DNA from: Methylobacterium dankookense
Lineage (GTDB): Bacteria > Pseudomonadota > Alphaproteobacteria > Rhizobiales > Beijerinckiaceae
Length of the DNA: 64,000 nt
Assembly (NCBI RefSeq): GCF_902141855.1
Contig: NZ_CABFVH010000006.1
Coordinates: 140,322-204,321 of the forward strand
Direction of reading: 5' to 3'
Shown: positions 1-8,793 of the stretch, in pieces
How the letters are laid out: every line of letters begins with the position of its first letter
How positions within the stretch are numbered: the first letter of the stretch is position 1
The notes under the pieces: model-generated
Database searches by the model: none
The model's input: the letters and a program-made list of their open reading frames with translations, nothing else
What the model was told of the DNA's origin: nothing
Position numbers and translations under genes: made by a program

Positions 1-1
1 G

Positions 2-1165
2 CTGGAGGAGGCCGACGACGACACGCTGACCGGCCGCATGCGCATGCAGACCGAGGCCGCGATCCTCGCGGCCGACGTCGTGCTGTTCGTGATCGACGCC
101 CGCGCCGGCGTGCTGCCGGCCGACCAGCCCTTCGCCGAGCTGGTGCGGCGCTCAGGGGTGCCCGTCATCCTCATCGCCAACAAGGCGGAGGGCGGCGCCA
201 TCGCCGGCGCCTACGAGGCCTTCTCCCTCGGCCTCGGCGATCCGATCCCGTTCTCCGCCGAGCACGGGGAGGGCCTGGGCGAGCTGCACGAGGCGCTGAA
301 GACCACCCTGCCCGAGCCGGATCCCGACGCCGAGGACGAGGACGGCCCCGAGGGGCGGCCGTTGCGGGTGGCGATCGTCGGGCGGCCGAATGCCGGGAAG
401 TCGACGCTTATCAACCGCATGTTGGGCGAAGAGCGGCTGCTCGTCGGCCCCGAGGCCGGCATCACGCGCGACTCGATCTCCCTCGACTGGGCGTGGCGCG
501 GCCGCCGGATCAAGCTGCACGACACCGCCGGCATGCGCCGCCGGGCCCGCATCGACGACAAGCTGGAGAAGCTCGCGGTCTCGGACGGCTTGCGCGCCGT
601 GCGCTTCGCCGAGGTGGTGGTGGTGCTCCTCGACGCCACGATCCCCTTCGAGAAGCAGGACCTGACCATCGTCGACCTCGTGGAGAGCGAGGGCCGGGCG
701 CTCGTCATCGGCCTCAACAAGTGGGACCTCGTCGCCGACCAGCCGGGCCTGCTCAAGACCCTGCGCGAGGACTGCACCCGCCTGCTGCCCCAGGTGCGCG
801 GCGTCTCGGTGGTGCCGCTCTCAGGGCTCGCCGGCGACGGCGTCGACCGGCTGATGCAGGCGGTGGTCCAGGCGGCCGAGGTCTGGGACCGGCGCGTCTC
901 GACCTCGCGCATCAACGACTGGCTCTCCGAGGCCACCAGCCGCAACCCGCCGCCCGCCGTCTCGGGCCGGCGCATCAAGATCCGCTACGCCACGCAGGTG
1001 AAGAGCCGGCCGCCGCATTTCGCGCTGTTCGGCAACCAGCTCAACGCCCTGCCGAAATCCTATACCCGCTACCTCGTCAACGGCCTGCGCGAGGCCTTCG
1101 ACCTGCCCGGCACGCCGATCCGGCTGTCCTTGCGCACCTCGCAGAACCCGTTCGACAAGGGCTGA
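2..1165 (+). CDS. der: Ribosome-associated GTPase Der (EngA), 5' end outside window
   Basis: Der is a tandem GTPase needed for assembly of the 50S ribosomal subunit. The reading frame is open from base 2, so the first part of G domain 1 lies to the left. What remains (387 codons) holds the end of G domain 1, with its G4 motif written NKAE instead of NKxD, an acidic linker, and all of G domain 2: P-loop [13 protein letters not shown], and NKWD. A C-terminal KH-like domain follows (KIRYATQV through the LFGNQ segment). These are the defining parts of the family. The NKxE variant in G domain 1 is, to my knowledge, common in alphaproteobacterial Der. The gene ends about 120 bases before the next one, and I see no clear terminator there. 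Identification is firm. Confidence 0.95.
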   Translation: MEEADDDTLTGRMRMQTEAAILAADVVLFVIDARAGVLPADQPFAELVRRSGVPVILIANKAEGGAIAGAYEAFSLGLGDPIPFSAEHGEGLGELHEALKTTLPEPDPDAEDEDGPEGRPLRVAIVGRPNAGKSTLINRMLGEERLLVGPEAGITRDSISLDWAWRGRRIKLHDTAGMRRRARIDDKLEKLAVSDGLRAVRFAEVVVVLLDATIPFEKQDLTIVDLVESEGRALVIGLNKWDLVADQPGLLKTLREDCTRLLPQVRGVSVVPLSGLAGDGVDRLMQAVVQAAEVWDRRVSTSRINDWLSEATSRNPPPAVSGRRIKIRYATQVKSRPPHFALFGNQLNALPKSYTRYLVNGLREAFDLPGTPIRLSLRTSQNPFDKG

Positions 1166-1283
1166 TACGGCGTCCCGACGCTCCGGCCGGACATCGGATC
1201 CGTAAGCCTGCGTGGACGGGCGGCGCGCCCGCGCTAGACTGATCCTTCGGGGCCGCGAGGCCCGAAGTTCCGGGAGCGACGCC

Positions 1284-1838
1284 ATGACCCTGCATCGCCG
1301 CGAGGCCCTCGCCGTGATCGCCGCAGCGCTCAGCCTGCCGGCCCGTGCCGCGGAGACGCGGGCCACGAGCTTCGCCTTCGAGACGCCCGAGGGCGGGCCG
1401 CTGCCGCTCGGGCCCTATGCGGGCCGGCCGATCCTCGTCGTCAACACCGCCACCGCCTGCGGCTATGCCGGTCAGCTCGCCGGGCTCCAGACCTTGTGGA
1501 CGCGCTTTCAGGACCGGGGCCTCGCCGTGATCGGCGTGCCCTCGCCCGATTTCGGCAACCAGGAGCCCCTCGACGGCCCGGCCATCGCCGAGGCGGCGCG
1601 GAAGAACCACGGCGTCACCTTCCCGCTCACCGCCAAGACCCGCGTGAAGATGCCCCATGCCCACCCGTTCTACGCCTGGGCGGCGGAGCGGAAGCCGGGC
1701 GAGACCCCGCGCTGGAACTTCCACAAATACCTCGTCGCGCGCGACGGCAGCCTCGCCGCCGCCTTCGCCACGCAGGTGGAGCCGACCGATCCGCGGATGA
1801 TCGCGGCGATCGCGGCCGAGCTCGACCGGCCGGCCTGA
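1284..1838 (+). CDS. Glutathione peroxidase family protein, probably exported
   Basis: Thiol peroxidase of the glutathione peroxidase fold (184 aa). The family landmarks are present: the peroxidatic cysteine C59 in NTATACGYAGQ, the FGNQEP segment (family FGGQEP), and the WNFHKYLV block carrying the conserved Trp/Asn. Bacterial members reduce hydroperoxides with glutathione or thioredoxin; the donor cannot be told from sequence. The N-terminus HRREALAVIAAALSLPARA has a twin arginine and a hydrophobic stretch ending in AxA, so export (Tat or Sec) is likely, whereas typical GPx proteins are cytoplasmic. The ATG at 1284 places the signal peptide at the start; an open frame continues upstream but has no family match. 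Confidence 0.85.
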   Translation: MTLHRREALAVIAAALSLPARAAETRATSFAFETPEGGPLPLGPYAGRPILVVNTATACGYAGQLAGLQTLWTRFQDRGLAVIGVPSPDFGNQEPLDGPAIAEAARKNHGVTFPLTAKTRVKMPHAHPFYAWAAERKPGETPRWNFHKYLVARDGSLAAAFATQVEPTDPRMIAAIAAELDRPA

Positions 1839-1840
1839 GG

Positions 1841-2197
1841 CTAGCCTTCTTCGAGGCCCGCGAACCACGCCGCGTAGCGGGTGTTGCGGGCGAGGCGGCG
1901 GGTCTCGTCCGGCGCGCCGTCGTCCCACCAGACCGGCCCGCGCTCGCCGAGCGCCTCCTTGGCCGCCTGGACCTCCTTCCGCGCCGCGGCGAGCGCCGTG
2001 GCCGCATCCGGCCGTCCGGCCCGCTCCGCCTTCAGGGCCGCCCCGACGGCGCGGCGGGCCGTCATCAGCGCCGAGACCGCCGCCTCCCGCTGCGCCGCAC
2101 CGAGATTCGGGTCGGCCCGGCGCCAGAGCCGCCCGCGCACCACGATGTAGCGCCCATCCGGCGTCACCGGCGGCCCGTCCTGCGTGCGGTCACGCAT
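1841..2197 (-). CDS. Conserved hypothetical protein, 118 aa
   Basis: Small soluble protein of unknown function. It starts with a DGRYIVVRGRLWRRADP block, continues as an Ala/Arg-rich probable helix (residues about 35-85), and ends with a WWDDG...WFAGLEEG segment. I recall similar short proteins in Hyphomicrobiales but know no function. There is no signal peptide or membrane segment. It is convergent with the peroxidase gene (stops 2 bases apart) and divergent from the GGDEF gene. The conserved-looking VVRGRLWR motif and reading-frame quality support a real gene. Confidence 0.65.
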   Translation of the reverse strand: MRDRTQDGPPVTPDGRYIVVRGRLWRRADPNLGAAQREAAVSALMTARRAVGAALKAERAGRPDAATALAAARKEVQAAKEALGERGPVWWDDGAPDETRRLARNTRYAAWFAGLEEG

Positions 2198-2283
2198 CCG
2201 CGAGCGGAGAATGCCCGAGAGGGAGTGTTAAGCACTGGGGTCCGATAGTGCGCGTCCGAGTCCGCCGCGGCCCGAGAAGCTTC

Positions 2284-3180
2284 ATGCACATCGTCATCGT
2301 CGATTCCAGCCGGGTCGTCCTCAAGATCGTCTCCGGGCTCCTCGAACCGCGCGGGCACGTGGTTCACAGCTTCACAGATTCCGCCGAGGCCCTGGCCTTC
2401 CTCTCCAACCAGCCCGAGGTGCGGGTGCTGATCACCAGCCTCCAGGTGCGCCCCCTGAGCGGCCTGGAACTGTGCTGGTCGGCCCGCCTGCTGGCCGAGG
2501 AGCGCCGGCCCCTCTACGTCATCACCATGTCCTCGGCCCGCAACGAGCGGAACCTCGCCGAGGCGCTGGATAGCGGCGCCGACGACTTCATCGACAAGCC
2601 GCCGGGCGCCGAGGAGTTGCACGCCCGCCTGCGCGCCGCCGAGCGCCTGACCACGCTGCAGGAGAACCTGATCCGGCTCGCCGAGACGGATCCCCTGAGC
2701 GGCATCTTCAACCGCCGCGCCTTCTTCGCGCAGGCGAGCACCAGCGCCGACCGGGCCGGCAACCACGGCCGCCTCTCGATGGTGCTGGCCGATATCGACC
2801 ACTTCAAGCGGATCAACGACGAGCACGGCCACGATGTCGGCGACCTCGCCATCCAGGCGGTGGCGAAGCTGATCGCCACGGAGGGCAAGGCCGGCCGCCT
2901 CGGCGGCGAGGAATTCGCGGTGGTCCTGCCCGAGACGGGGCTGGAGGCGGCCGAGGCGGTGGCGCGCCGCCTGTGCCTGCGCGTGCGCGACCTGCGCATC
3001 CGCGGCGCCCGCGGGCCCGTCACCCTCACCTGCAGCTTCGGCGTCAGCACCTGGGTCGAGGGCGACTCGGTCGAGGCGCTGATGAAGCGCGCCGACATCG
3101 CGCTCTACGAGGCCAAGTCCGGCGGCCGCGACCGCGTGGTCTCGGCCGCCACCGACCTGATCCTCGCCCGCGCGGGCTGA
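2284..3180 (+). CDS. PleD-like diguanylate cyclase with degenerate receiver domain
   Basis: Two-domain protein (298 aa): a receiver-like domain (about 1-115) and a GGDEF domain (about 130-290), the architecture of PleD/WspR-type cyclases that make cyclic di-GMP from two GTP. The active-site loop is GGEEF (207-211), preceded by the LADIDHFKRINDEHGH substrate/metal block, so catalysis looks intact. The receiver is altered: the position of the phospho-acceptor Asp is Ser52 (LITSLQVRPLSG) and only D7 remains of the acidic pocket, while T81 and K105 are kept. I see no RxxD inhibitory site before GGEEF. An in-frame start exists at 2248; I prefer the ATG at 2284 because the receiver fold begins there. 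Output is probably not controlled by classical phosphorylation. Confidence 0.85.
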   Translation: MHIVIVDSSRVVLKIVSGLLEPRGHVVHSFTDSAEALAFLSNQPEVRVLITSLQVRPLSGLELCWSARLLAEERRPLYVITMSSARNERNLAEALDSGADDFIDKPPGAEELHARLRAAERLTTLQENLIRLAETDPLSGIFNRRAFFAQASTSADRAGNHGRLSMVLADIDHFKRINDEHGHDVGDLAIQAVAKLIATEGKAGRLGGEEFAVVLPETGLEAAEAVARRLCLRVRDLRIRGARGPVTLTCSFGVSTWVEGDSVEALMKRADIALYEAKSGGRDRVVSAATDLILARAG

Positions 3181-3225
3181 GGGCGGCGCTCGGCCGCGCC
3201 CTTCGAAACACCTGTCCGATCCGAC

Positions 3226-3262
3226 GCGCATCCCCTCTCCCCACCTGCGGGGGAGGGGATGC
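3226..3262. repeat. Palindromic element, ctctcccc family
   Basis: Imperfect inverted repeat whose arms read cgcatcccct(c)tcccc and gggggaggggatgcg. It lies after the diguanylate cyclase gene and could act as a terminator hairpin, though no T-run follows. It belongs to the same family as the elements at 27051-27233, 30803-30913 and 36241-36440. The rest of the gap up to 3550 (about 290 bases) shows no convincing small gene. Confidence 0.6.
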
Positions 3263-3550
3263 GCGTTCGCACCTATCGTCATGCCCCCGGGACTGCCCGC
3301 AGGGATGGTCCCGGCGAAATCCCGTGCCGGCACTTGCATGGTCCGGGCCAAGATCGGCACAGGGATGAAGAAACAAACTGAATCACTTCGTGCCGTACTG
3401 GCACAGGTCCGAGCCGTTCATTCCGGGTCCGCCTTGGCGCGGAGCCTGCATAAACCTTAATCGAGCCCGATCGGGACTGGAACGAACTTTGGAACCTCAT
3501 ACCCGCAGCCGGTGAAGACGTTTCAAACCGGGAATAGAGGGTGCGGGGTC

Positions 3551-4189
3551 ATGAGTGATGCGGTTGGCGTTCTGATCCTGGATGAGCCACAGGACCTGTG
3601 CCCGACCTTCCGCGCGACCCTGGAGCACCTGCCGGCGCTCCAGACGGTGACGGAGGCCGATCTTGCGGCGGGCTGGACGGGGCCCGCGGTCGCCGTGGTC
3701 TTCCTCGACGAGGGCCGCCTCGGCGACGGCCTCGCCCGCATCGTCTCCCTGCGCGACCGCCTGCCGGCCTTGCGCATCCTTGCGGCCTTCCAGGCGCTGA
3801 CGAGCCAGGATCTCAAGGCGCTGCTCACGGCCGGCGCAGACGCGGTGATGGCGCGCTCCGCCGCCCCGCGCGAGATCTGCACCGCGGTGCTGGCGCTGGC
3901 GGAGGGCGCTGCCTGCCTCGTGGCGGAGACGGAGGTGCAGCCCGAATCCGGCGAGGCCCTCGGCCTGACCCCGCGCGAGGCCGAGGTGCTGCGCTTCCTC
4001 AGCGCCGGCTTCAGCAACAAGGAGGTGGCCCGCCGCCTCGCCCTGAGCGTCCGCACGGTGGAGACGCACCGGCTCAACCTGCGCCGCAAGACCCAGACCG
4101 GCCGGCTCAAGGATCTCGTCACCCTGGCCCGCCAGCTCGGCCTCGCGCCGGTGGTGGAGGGCGAGCGCGGCCGCAGCTCGCGCCACTGA
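3551..4189 (+). CDS. LuxR/NarL-type response regulator, atypical receiver
   Basis: DNA-binding regulator (212 aa). The C-terminal LuxR helix-turn-helix is clear (about 139-200): LTPREAEVLRFLSAGFSNK, then EVARRLALSVRTVETHR. The N-terminal 120 residues look like a receiver but have drifted: D53 (FLDEGRLGDG) may be the phospho-acceptor, the usual paired acids near the start are only partly kept (D11, E12), and the conserved Lys in the GADxxxxK segment is R102. No partner kinase is adjacent. The ATG at 3551 is preferred over a GTG at 3512, because the residues before 3551 do not resemble the family. Targets cannot be inferred. Confidence 0.8.
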   Translation: MSDAVGVLILDEPQDLCPTFRATLEHLPALQTVTEADLAAGWTGPAVAVVFLDEGRLGDGLARIVSLRDRLPALRILAAFQALTSQDLKALLTAGADAVMARSAAPREICTAVLALAEGAACLVAETEVQPESGEALGLTPREAEVLRFLSAGFSNKEVARRLALSVRTVETHRLNLRRKTQTGRLKDLVTLARQLGLAPVVEGERGRSSRH

Positions 4190-4237
4190 CGGGCGATCGG
4201 CACCGGTCCCGCTCCGGCGGGACCGCCGGGGGCACCC

Positions 4238-5440
4238 TCAGGGCGCGGCGTGCAGCGCCGCCTGCGCGGGCCGGCGCGCGGCGGGCTTCCCGGATCTCCG
4301 GCCCTTCGCCTCAGCCGCCTTCTTCGCCGTCCGGCGGGTGGGCTTCGCCGTCACCGCATCCTGTCCCCCCTCCAGCCGCTTTCGCAGCAGGGTCAGCACC
4401 GCCGCCTCCTCGGGCCGGAGCGTCGCGAGCCCGCGCAGCTCGTCGTCCACCGCCTCCTTGATCTGCAGGAGCAGGCTGCCCTCGAGGTAGCAGTCGAGCA
4501 CCTGCGGGTGGATGTAGCACTTGCGGCAGATGGTCGGCGTGTTGCCGAGCCGGGCCGCCACGCCCTCGATCGCGGCACGCACGTTGGTCTTGGCCTTGGC
4601 CTGGCTGTCGAAGGCCTCGAATTCCTGCAGCGCCAGGGCGGCGAGCACCGTGCCGGCCCAGGTGCGGAAATCCTTGGCCGTGAAATCCTCGCCCGCGATC
4701 TCGCGCAGATACGCGTTCACGTCCGACGAGGTCACGTCGCGCCGCTCGCCGGCCTCGTCGAGATACTGGAACAGCTCCTGGCCCGGCAGGTCCTGGCAGG
4801 CCTTCACGATCCGCGCGACGCGCCGGTCCTTCAGCGAGATGTCCCAGGTCTTGCCGCTCTTGCCCTTGAAGCGGAACGTCATCGCCGCGCCCTCGACCGT
4901 GACGTGCGGGTCGCGCAGGGTGGTGAGGCCGTAGCTCTTGTTGGTGCGGGCGTAGTCGTCGTTGCCGACGCGGATCAGCGTGGTCTCCAGAAGGTGCACC
5001 ACGGTGGCGAGCACCTTCTCCCGCTTCAGGCCGCGCAGCGCCATGTCGGCATCGACCCGCGCGCGGATGCCGGGCAGCGCGTCGGCGAAGGCCATGATCC
5101 GGCTGAACTTGGTCGATTCCCGCGCCTCGCGGAAATCGGGGTGGTAGCGGTACTGCTTGCGCCCCTTGGCGTCGCGGCCGGTGGCCTGGATGTGGCCGTT
5201 CTTCCTCGGGCAGATCCAGACATCGGTATAGGCGGGCGGGATCGCGAGCTTGCGGATGCGCGCGAGCGTGCCCGCGTCGCGCACCGGCTCGCCCTTCGCG
5301 TCGAGGTAGCGGAAACCCTTGCCGCTCTTCCGGCGGGTCAGGCCGGGGCGGCCGTCATCCATGTAGACGAGCCCGGCCTCGGCCGCGGCCTCGCGCGGAT
5401 CGACGACGCTGGTCTCGGCCGGCTCGGGCATGGCACGCAC
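4238..5440 (-). CDS. DNA topoisomerase IB (poxvirus/bacterial type)
   Basis: Type IB topoisomerase (400 aa), which relaxes supercoils through a 3'-phosphotyrosyl intermediate. The domains follow the bacterial form: N-terminal DNA-binding part with IPPAYTDVWICP (about 67-78), then the catalytic core with LIRVGND (R157), a KGK segment (192-194), DFRTWAGT (R259), and the nucleophile Y309 in CRKCYIHPQVL. The tail is a Lys/Arg/Ala-rich extension (about 350-400) typical of DNA-binding proteins in high-GC genomes. The start may be M1 or M4 (5431). It is divergent from the glycosyltransferase. Accessory rather than essential in bacteria that have TopA. Confidence 0.9.
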   Translation of the reverse strand: MRAMPEPAETSVVDPREAAAEAGLVYMDDGRPGLTRRKSGKGFRYLDAKGEPVRDAGTLARIRKLAIPPAYTDVWICPRKNGHIQATGRDAKGRKQYRYHPDFREARESTKFSRIMAFADALPGIRARVDADMALRGLKREKVLATVVHLLETTLIRVGNDDYARTNKSYGLTTLRDPHVTVEGAAMTFRFKGKSGKTWDISLKDRRVARIVKACQDLPGQELFQYLDEAGERRDVTSSDVNAYLREIAGEDFTAKDFRTWAGTVLAALALQEFEAFDSQAKAKTNVRAAIEGVAARLGNTPTICRKCYIHPQVLDCYLEGSLLLQIKEAVDDELRGLATLRPEEAAVLTLLRKRLEGGQDAVTAKPTRRTAKKAAEAKGRRSGKPAARRPAQAALHAAP

Positions 5441-5560
5441 TCTCCTCGTCCGCTCTCCGCGTCACCGGCGGACAACCGCGGGGCGCGCATCCGCGTTCCG
5501 GGCGGTCCGATCCGCCGCAGGGCCCGCGCGTGGCGGAGCCGCCCGTGCTACAGCCGCCGC

Positions 5561-6721
5561 ATGGACGCCCCGCTGCCCGCACAGATGGCCGAACCGATGG
5601 CCCGCCTCGTCTACGTGGTGACCGAGGACTGGTTCTTCGCCTCGCATTTCCTGCCCTTCGCCCGCGCGGCGGTGGCGATGGGGCTGTCGGTCACGGTGGT
5701 CACCCGGGTGCGCGACCACCGCGCCGCGATCGAGGCGACGGGCGCGCGCGTGGTGCCGCTGGAGGCCGAGCGCTCCAGCCTCAACCCGATGGCGGCGGGC
5801 TACGCGGCGGGCCAGCTCGCGGCGATCCTGAAGGCGCTCAAGGCCGACATCGTCCACTGCATCGCGCTGCGCGGCATCCTCGTCGGCGGCACCGCGGCCA
5901 CGATGGCGGGCGTGCCGGCCCGGGTCTACGCGCTGACCGGCCTCGGCCTGATCGGCGCCCGCCAGGACGCGGCCGGCCGCATGGCGCGCACGGCCCTGCG
6001 CCACCTGATCCGTGGGGCGCTGGCCTCGCGCCGGACGCGCTTCCTCCTGGAGAACCCGGATGATGCCCGGGCGCTCGGGCTCGACCCCGCCGACACCGCG
6101 GTGACGATCGTCGGCGGCGCGGGCGTCGACCCGGAGGCGTTCCGGCCCGCGCCCCTGCCGCCGCTGCCGCCGCTCCGCGTCGCCCTCGTCGCGCGCATGC
6201 TCTGGTCGAAGGGCGTCGACGTGGCGGTGGAGGCCGTGCGCCTCGCCCGCGCCCGCGGCGTGCCGGTGGAGCTCTCGCTCTACGGCGCGCCCGACCCCTC
6301 GAACCGCCGGGCGATCCCCGAGGAGACCCTGCGCGGCTGGTCCCGCGACGGCGTCGCCTGGCACGGGCCGACGCGGGACGTGGCCCAGGTCTACGGCGCG
6401 CACCACGTCGCCTGCCTGCCCTCGCGTGGCGGCGAGGGGCTGCCGCGCACGCTGCTCGAAGGGGCGGCCTGTGGCCGGGCCCTCCTCACCACCGACGTGC
6501 CGGGCTGCCGGACCCTGGTGCGCGACGGCGTCGAGGGGCTGGTCGTGCCCCCCGACGATGCGGAGGCGCTCGCCCGGGCGCTGGCCCGGCTCGCCGCCGA
6601 TCCCGCCCTCGTCGCCGGCCTGGGGGAGGGCGCCCGCGCGCGGATCCTCGCGGGGGGCTTCACCGAGGCGGCGGTGGCCGAGGCGGTGTGCAACCTCTAC
6701 CGCGAACTCATGCCGGCATGA
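5561..6721 (+). CDS. Glycosyltransferase family 4 protein
   Basis: GT-B-fold glycosyltransferase (386 aa). The N-terminal domain (RLVYVVTEDWFFASHFLPFA) resembles the acceptor-binding half of GT4 enzymes. The C-terminal half has VARMLWSKGVDV and the donor-binding GEGLPRTLLEGAACG block with the two glutamates of the EX7E motif. Nucleotide-sugar and acceptor are unknown; polysaccharide or lipid glycosylation is usual for the family. The frame is open far upstream, but the sequence becomes family-like only from the ATG at 5561. Its stop overlaps the start of the methyltransferase (ATGA), so the two are translationally coupled. Confidence 0.85.
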   Translation: MDAPLPAQMAEPMARLVYVVTEDWFFASHFLPFARAAVAMGLSVTVVTRVRDHRAAIEATGARVVPLEAERSSLNPMAAGYAAGQLAAILKALKADIVHCIALRGILVGGTAATMAGVPARVYALTGLGLIGARQDAAGRMARTALRHLIRGALASRRTRFLLENPDDARALGLDPADTAVTIVGGAGVDPEAFRPAPLPPLPPLRVALVARMLWSKGVDVAVEAVRLARARGVPVELSLYGAPDPSNRRAIPEETLRGWSRDGVAWHGPTRDVAQVYGAHHVACLPSRGGEGLPRTLLEGAACGRALLTTDVPGCRTLVRDGVEGLVVPPDDAEALARALARLAADPALVAGLGEGARARILAGGFTEAAVAEAVCNLYRELMPA

Positions 6722-7437
6722 TCCGGATCACGCCCGAGACCGCGGAGGCGTTCATCCGCACCAATACCCGGCTGCTGCCGGTGCCGCACGCGCCCGAGAT
6801 CGTCCTGCACGTCGCCGACGAGGCGACCGAGCTGTGGCAGCGCACCGAGGAGGAGCTGGAGGCGATCGGCCTGCCGCCGCCCTTCTGGGCCTTCGCCTGG
6901 GCCGGGGGGCAGGCGCTCGCCCGCTACCTCCTCGACAATCCGGGCCTCTGCGCGGGGGCGCGGGTGCTCGACTTCGCCTCCGGCTCGGGGCTCGCCGCCA
7001 TCGCCGCCGCCAAGGCCGGCGCGGTCGACGTGGTGGCGAGCGACCTCGACCCCTTCGCGATCCCCGCGATCCGCCTCAACGCCGCCGCCAACGGCGTCGC
7101 CGACCGCATCCGCCCGGCGCAGGAGGACCTGATCGGCCGGGACGTCGCGGCCGACCTCGTGCTCGCCGCCGACATCTTCTACGAGCGCGACCTCGGCGCC
7201 CGGGTCGGGGACTGGCTCGGCCGCCTGCAGGCGCGGGGCACCACGGTCCTCGTCGGCGATCCGGGCCGCACCTACCTGCCCCGGGACCGTCTGACGCAGG
7301 TCGCGAGCTACCGCGTGCCGGTGACCCGCTCCCTGGAGGATGCCGAGATCAAGGCGAGCCACGTCTGGCGCTTCCGCGATCCCGAGGTGCCCGCCCCGGA
7401 CCCGCGCGCGGTCTCAGCCAGCCCGCGCGGCGCTTGA
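6718..7437 (+). CDS. Predicted class I SAM methyltransferase (Nnt1/ETFB-KMT-like)
   Basis: SAM-dependent methyltransferase (239 aa) with the motif I loop VLDFASGSGLAAIAA and a following acidic motif ASDLDPFA, as in the COG3897 group that includes nicotinamide N-methylase-like proteins and ETF-beta lysine methyltransferases. PPPFWAFAWAGGQALARYL before motif I is characteristic of that group. The substrate is unknown; protein lysine methylation is plausible by family. The start overlaps the glycosyltransferase stop. The last six codons (ending SPRGA) lie within a dispersed repeat, so the C-terminus seems to have been set by that element. Confidence 0.8.
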   Translation: MIRITPETAEAFIRTNTRLLPVPHAPEIVLHVADEATELWQRTEEELEAIGLPPPFWAFAWAGGQALARYLLDNPGLCAGARVLDFASGSGLAAIAAAKAGAVDVVASDLDPFAIPAIRLNAAANGVADRIRPAQEDLIGRDVAADLVLAADIFYERDLGARVGDWLGRLQARGTTVLVGDPGRTYLPRDRLTQVASYRVPVTRSLEDAEIKASHVWRFRDPEVPAPDPRAVSASPRGA

Positions 7438-7506
7438 GCGAAGGCGACAACCGCCATTCCGAAGGGATCACCCGGATGTCGTATGAGCCCTCTCGACACC
7501 CGGACT
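7420..7506. repeat. Dispersed intergenic repeat, family A copy 1 with family B tail
   Basis: The stretch beginning gcccgcgcggcgc and running through gccattccgaagggat to atgagccctct matches 15376-15447 closely (same order of blocks, scattered substitutions). It overlaps the last codons of the methyltransferase gene. The end, ccctctcgacacccgg, matches the end of the family B repeat at 49850-49863, so two repeat types abut here. The bases on to 7575 contain a small hairpin around cacccggacttcgggtg and no gene. Confidence 0.75.
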
Positions 7507-7575
7507 TCGGGTGGGCCAAGCCTTGCGGGGCCGGGGCTGGAACCCCACACCGGACCAGACCGGAGATCGAACCAG

Positions 7576-8136
7576 GTGTCCCTGCCCCGTATCGTCGCCT
7601 TCTCGGCCAGCGCCGGCCGGCCCTCGCGCACCCGCGCCCTGGTGGAGGCGGTGGCGGAGGAGCTCGGCCGCCTGCGCCGGGTGGAGCTGTCGGTCTACGA
7701 CCTGCTCGATGCCGGGCCGGATCTCTGCGTCGCCGCCCGCGAGGACCTGCCGCCCGCCGCGCGCGCCCTCATCGAGGCGATCGAGGGCGCGGACGGGCTG
7801 ATCGTCGGCACGCCGGTCTACCAGGGCTCCTATGCCGGCCTGTTCAAGCACGTCTTCGACTTCGTGCAGCCGGAGGCGATGCTCGCCAAGCCCGTCGCGC
7901 TCACCGCCACCGGCGGGGGTCTGCGCCATGCGCTGGTGGTGGAGCACGCGCTGCGCCCGCTCTTCGGCTTCTTCGCCGCCCATGTGGCGCCGACGGCGGT
8001 CTATGCCTGCAGCGCCGAGATGGACGGCCTCGTCATCGCCGATGCGGGCGTGGCCGCCCGGGTGCGCGCGGCGGCGGCGGAGCTGTCCGACCTCGTCGGG
8101 ATCGGCCAGGCAGGAGAGGGCGTCGGCCTCAGGTGA
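7576..8136 (+). CDS. NAD(P)H-dependent FMN reductase (SsuE/MsuE-like)
   Basis: Flavodoxin-fold flavin reductase (186 aa). The phosphate-binding loop is FSASAGRPSRTRAL and the flavin-binding loop is GTPVYQGSYAGLFKHVFDF, as in SsuE/MsuE enzymes that supply reduced FMN to alkanesulfonate monooxygenases. No monooxygenase or sulfonate transporter is adjacent, so the partner is unknown. The start is the GTG at 7576, where the family begins (LPRIVAFSAS); the upstream frame runs through the repeat and is not protein-like. Related chromate/azo reductases share the fold, so the exact electron acceptor is uncertain. Confidence 0.8.
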   Translation: MSLPRIVAFSASAGRPSRTRALVEAVAEELGRLRRVELSVYDLLDAGPDLCVAAREDLPPAARALIEAIEGADGLIVGTPVYQGSYAGLFKHVFDFVQPEAMLAKPVALTATGGGLRHALVVEHALRPLFGFFAAHVAPTAVYACSAEMDGLVIADAGVAARVRAAAAELSDLVGIGQAGEGVGLR

Positions 8137-8148
8137 CGGGCCTCCGCC

Positions 8149-8604
8149 TCAGCGGCGTGGCACGCGCACCGCGATGATGCGGGCGCCGGTCGATTCCATC
8201 GCCGGCATGTCCATCCGGGCCCAGCGGCCGCTCTCGCCGCGGGACAGGATGCGCGCCCCGCCCCGGCGCCGCGGCGGCGGGCTCGGCGTGTCGATCACGG
8301 TCAGCGTCGGCTGGCCGACCGGCGCGCGGGTGATGCCCGCCACCGTGGGGATGCCGTAGGTGCCGTAGCTCCAGGCGGGCGGGACGATCTCGCTCGGGCG
8401 CGGGAAGCGGGTGAGCGGCGCGCCGATATAGGCCCCGCGCACCGCCTCGTCGGCGAAGCCGTAGCCGCCGGAGCCATAGGCGTAGCTCGGCGCGTAGACC
8501 GTGCCGTAGGACTGGACGCGGCCGTACTCGCCGGCCGCCGCCTGGCCGAGGCCGGCGCCGAGCGCGAGGACGGCCAGGGCGGGCCGCAGGATCTGCGCGA
8601 ACAT
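8149..8604 (-). CDS. Secreted hypothetical protein, 151 aa
   Basis: The N-terminus has a clear signal peptide (FAQILRPALAVLALGAGLG followed by QAAAGE). The mature protein begins with a Tyr/Gly/Ser-rich stretch (residues about 27-50: YGRVQSYGTVYAPSYAYGSG), then Pro/Arg-rich segments, and ends in RIIAVRVPRR. I do not recognise a domain. The start at 8604 is fixed by a good ribosome-binding site (GGAGGA, with an ATG a short distance downstream). It is convergent with the flavin reductase. It is probably a periplasmic or surface protein. Confidence 0.7.
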   Translation of the reverse strand: MFAQILRPALAVLALGAGLGQAAAGEYGRVQSYGTVYAPSYAYGSGGYGFADEAVRGAYIGAPLTRFPRPSEIVPPAWSYGTYGIPTVAGITRAPVGQPTLTVIDTPSPPPRRRGGARILSRGESGRWARMDMPAMESTGARIIAVRVPRR

Positions 8605-8745
8605 CGGTCCTTCCTCCGGATTCTTCAAAAGGATCTCGCCGGGAACCGGCCCGGCCACGATGTCGTTCCGCGCGAGGCCGCCCCGCCAGCCGCGCAGACT
8701 GCGTAAGCGGCCCGCCGCCGGACGGTCACGCGGACCCGTGCACAT

Positions 8746-8771
8746 GAAAAAGCCCCGGACGGGCCGGGGCT
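8746..8771 (-). terminator. Rho-independent terminator
   Basis: The stem agccccgg/ccggggct with a five-base loop, followed on the minus strand by a run of T, lies directly after the stop of the small secreted protein encoded at 8794-9030. Confidence 0.8.
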
Positions 8772-8793
8772 CCTCGCGGGTCGCGAAACGACC

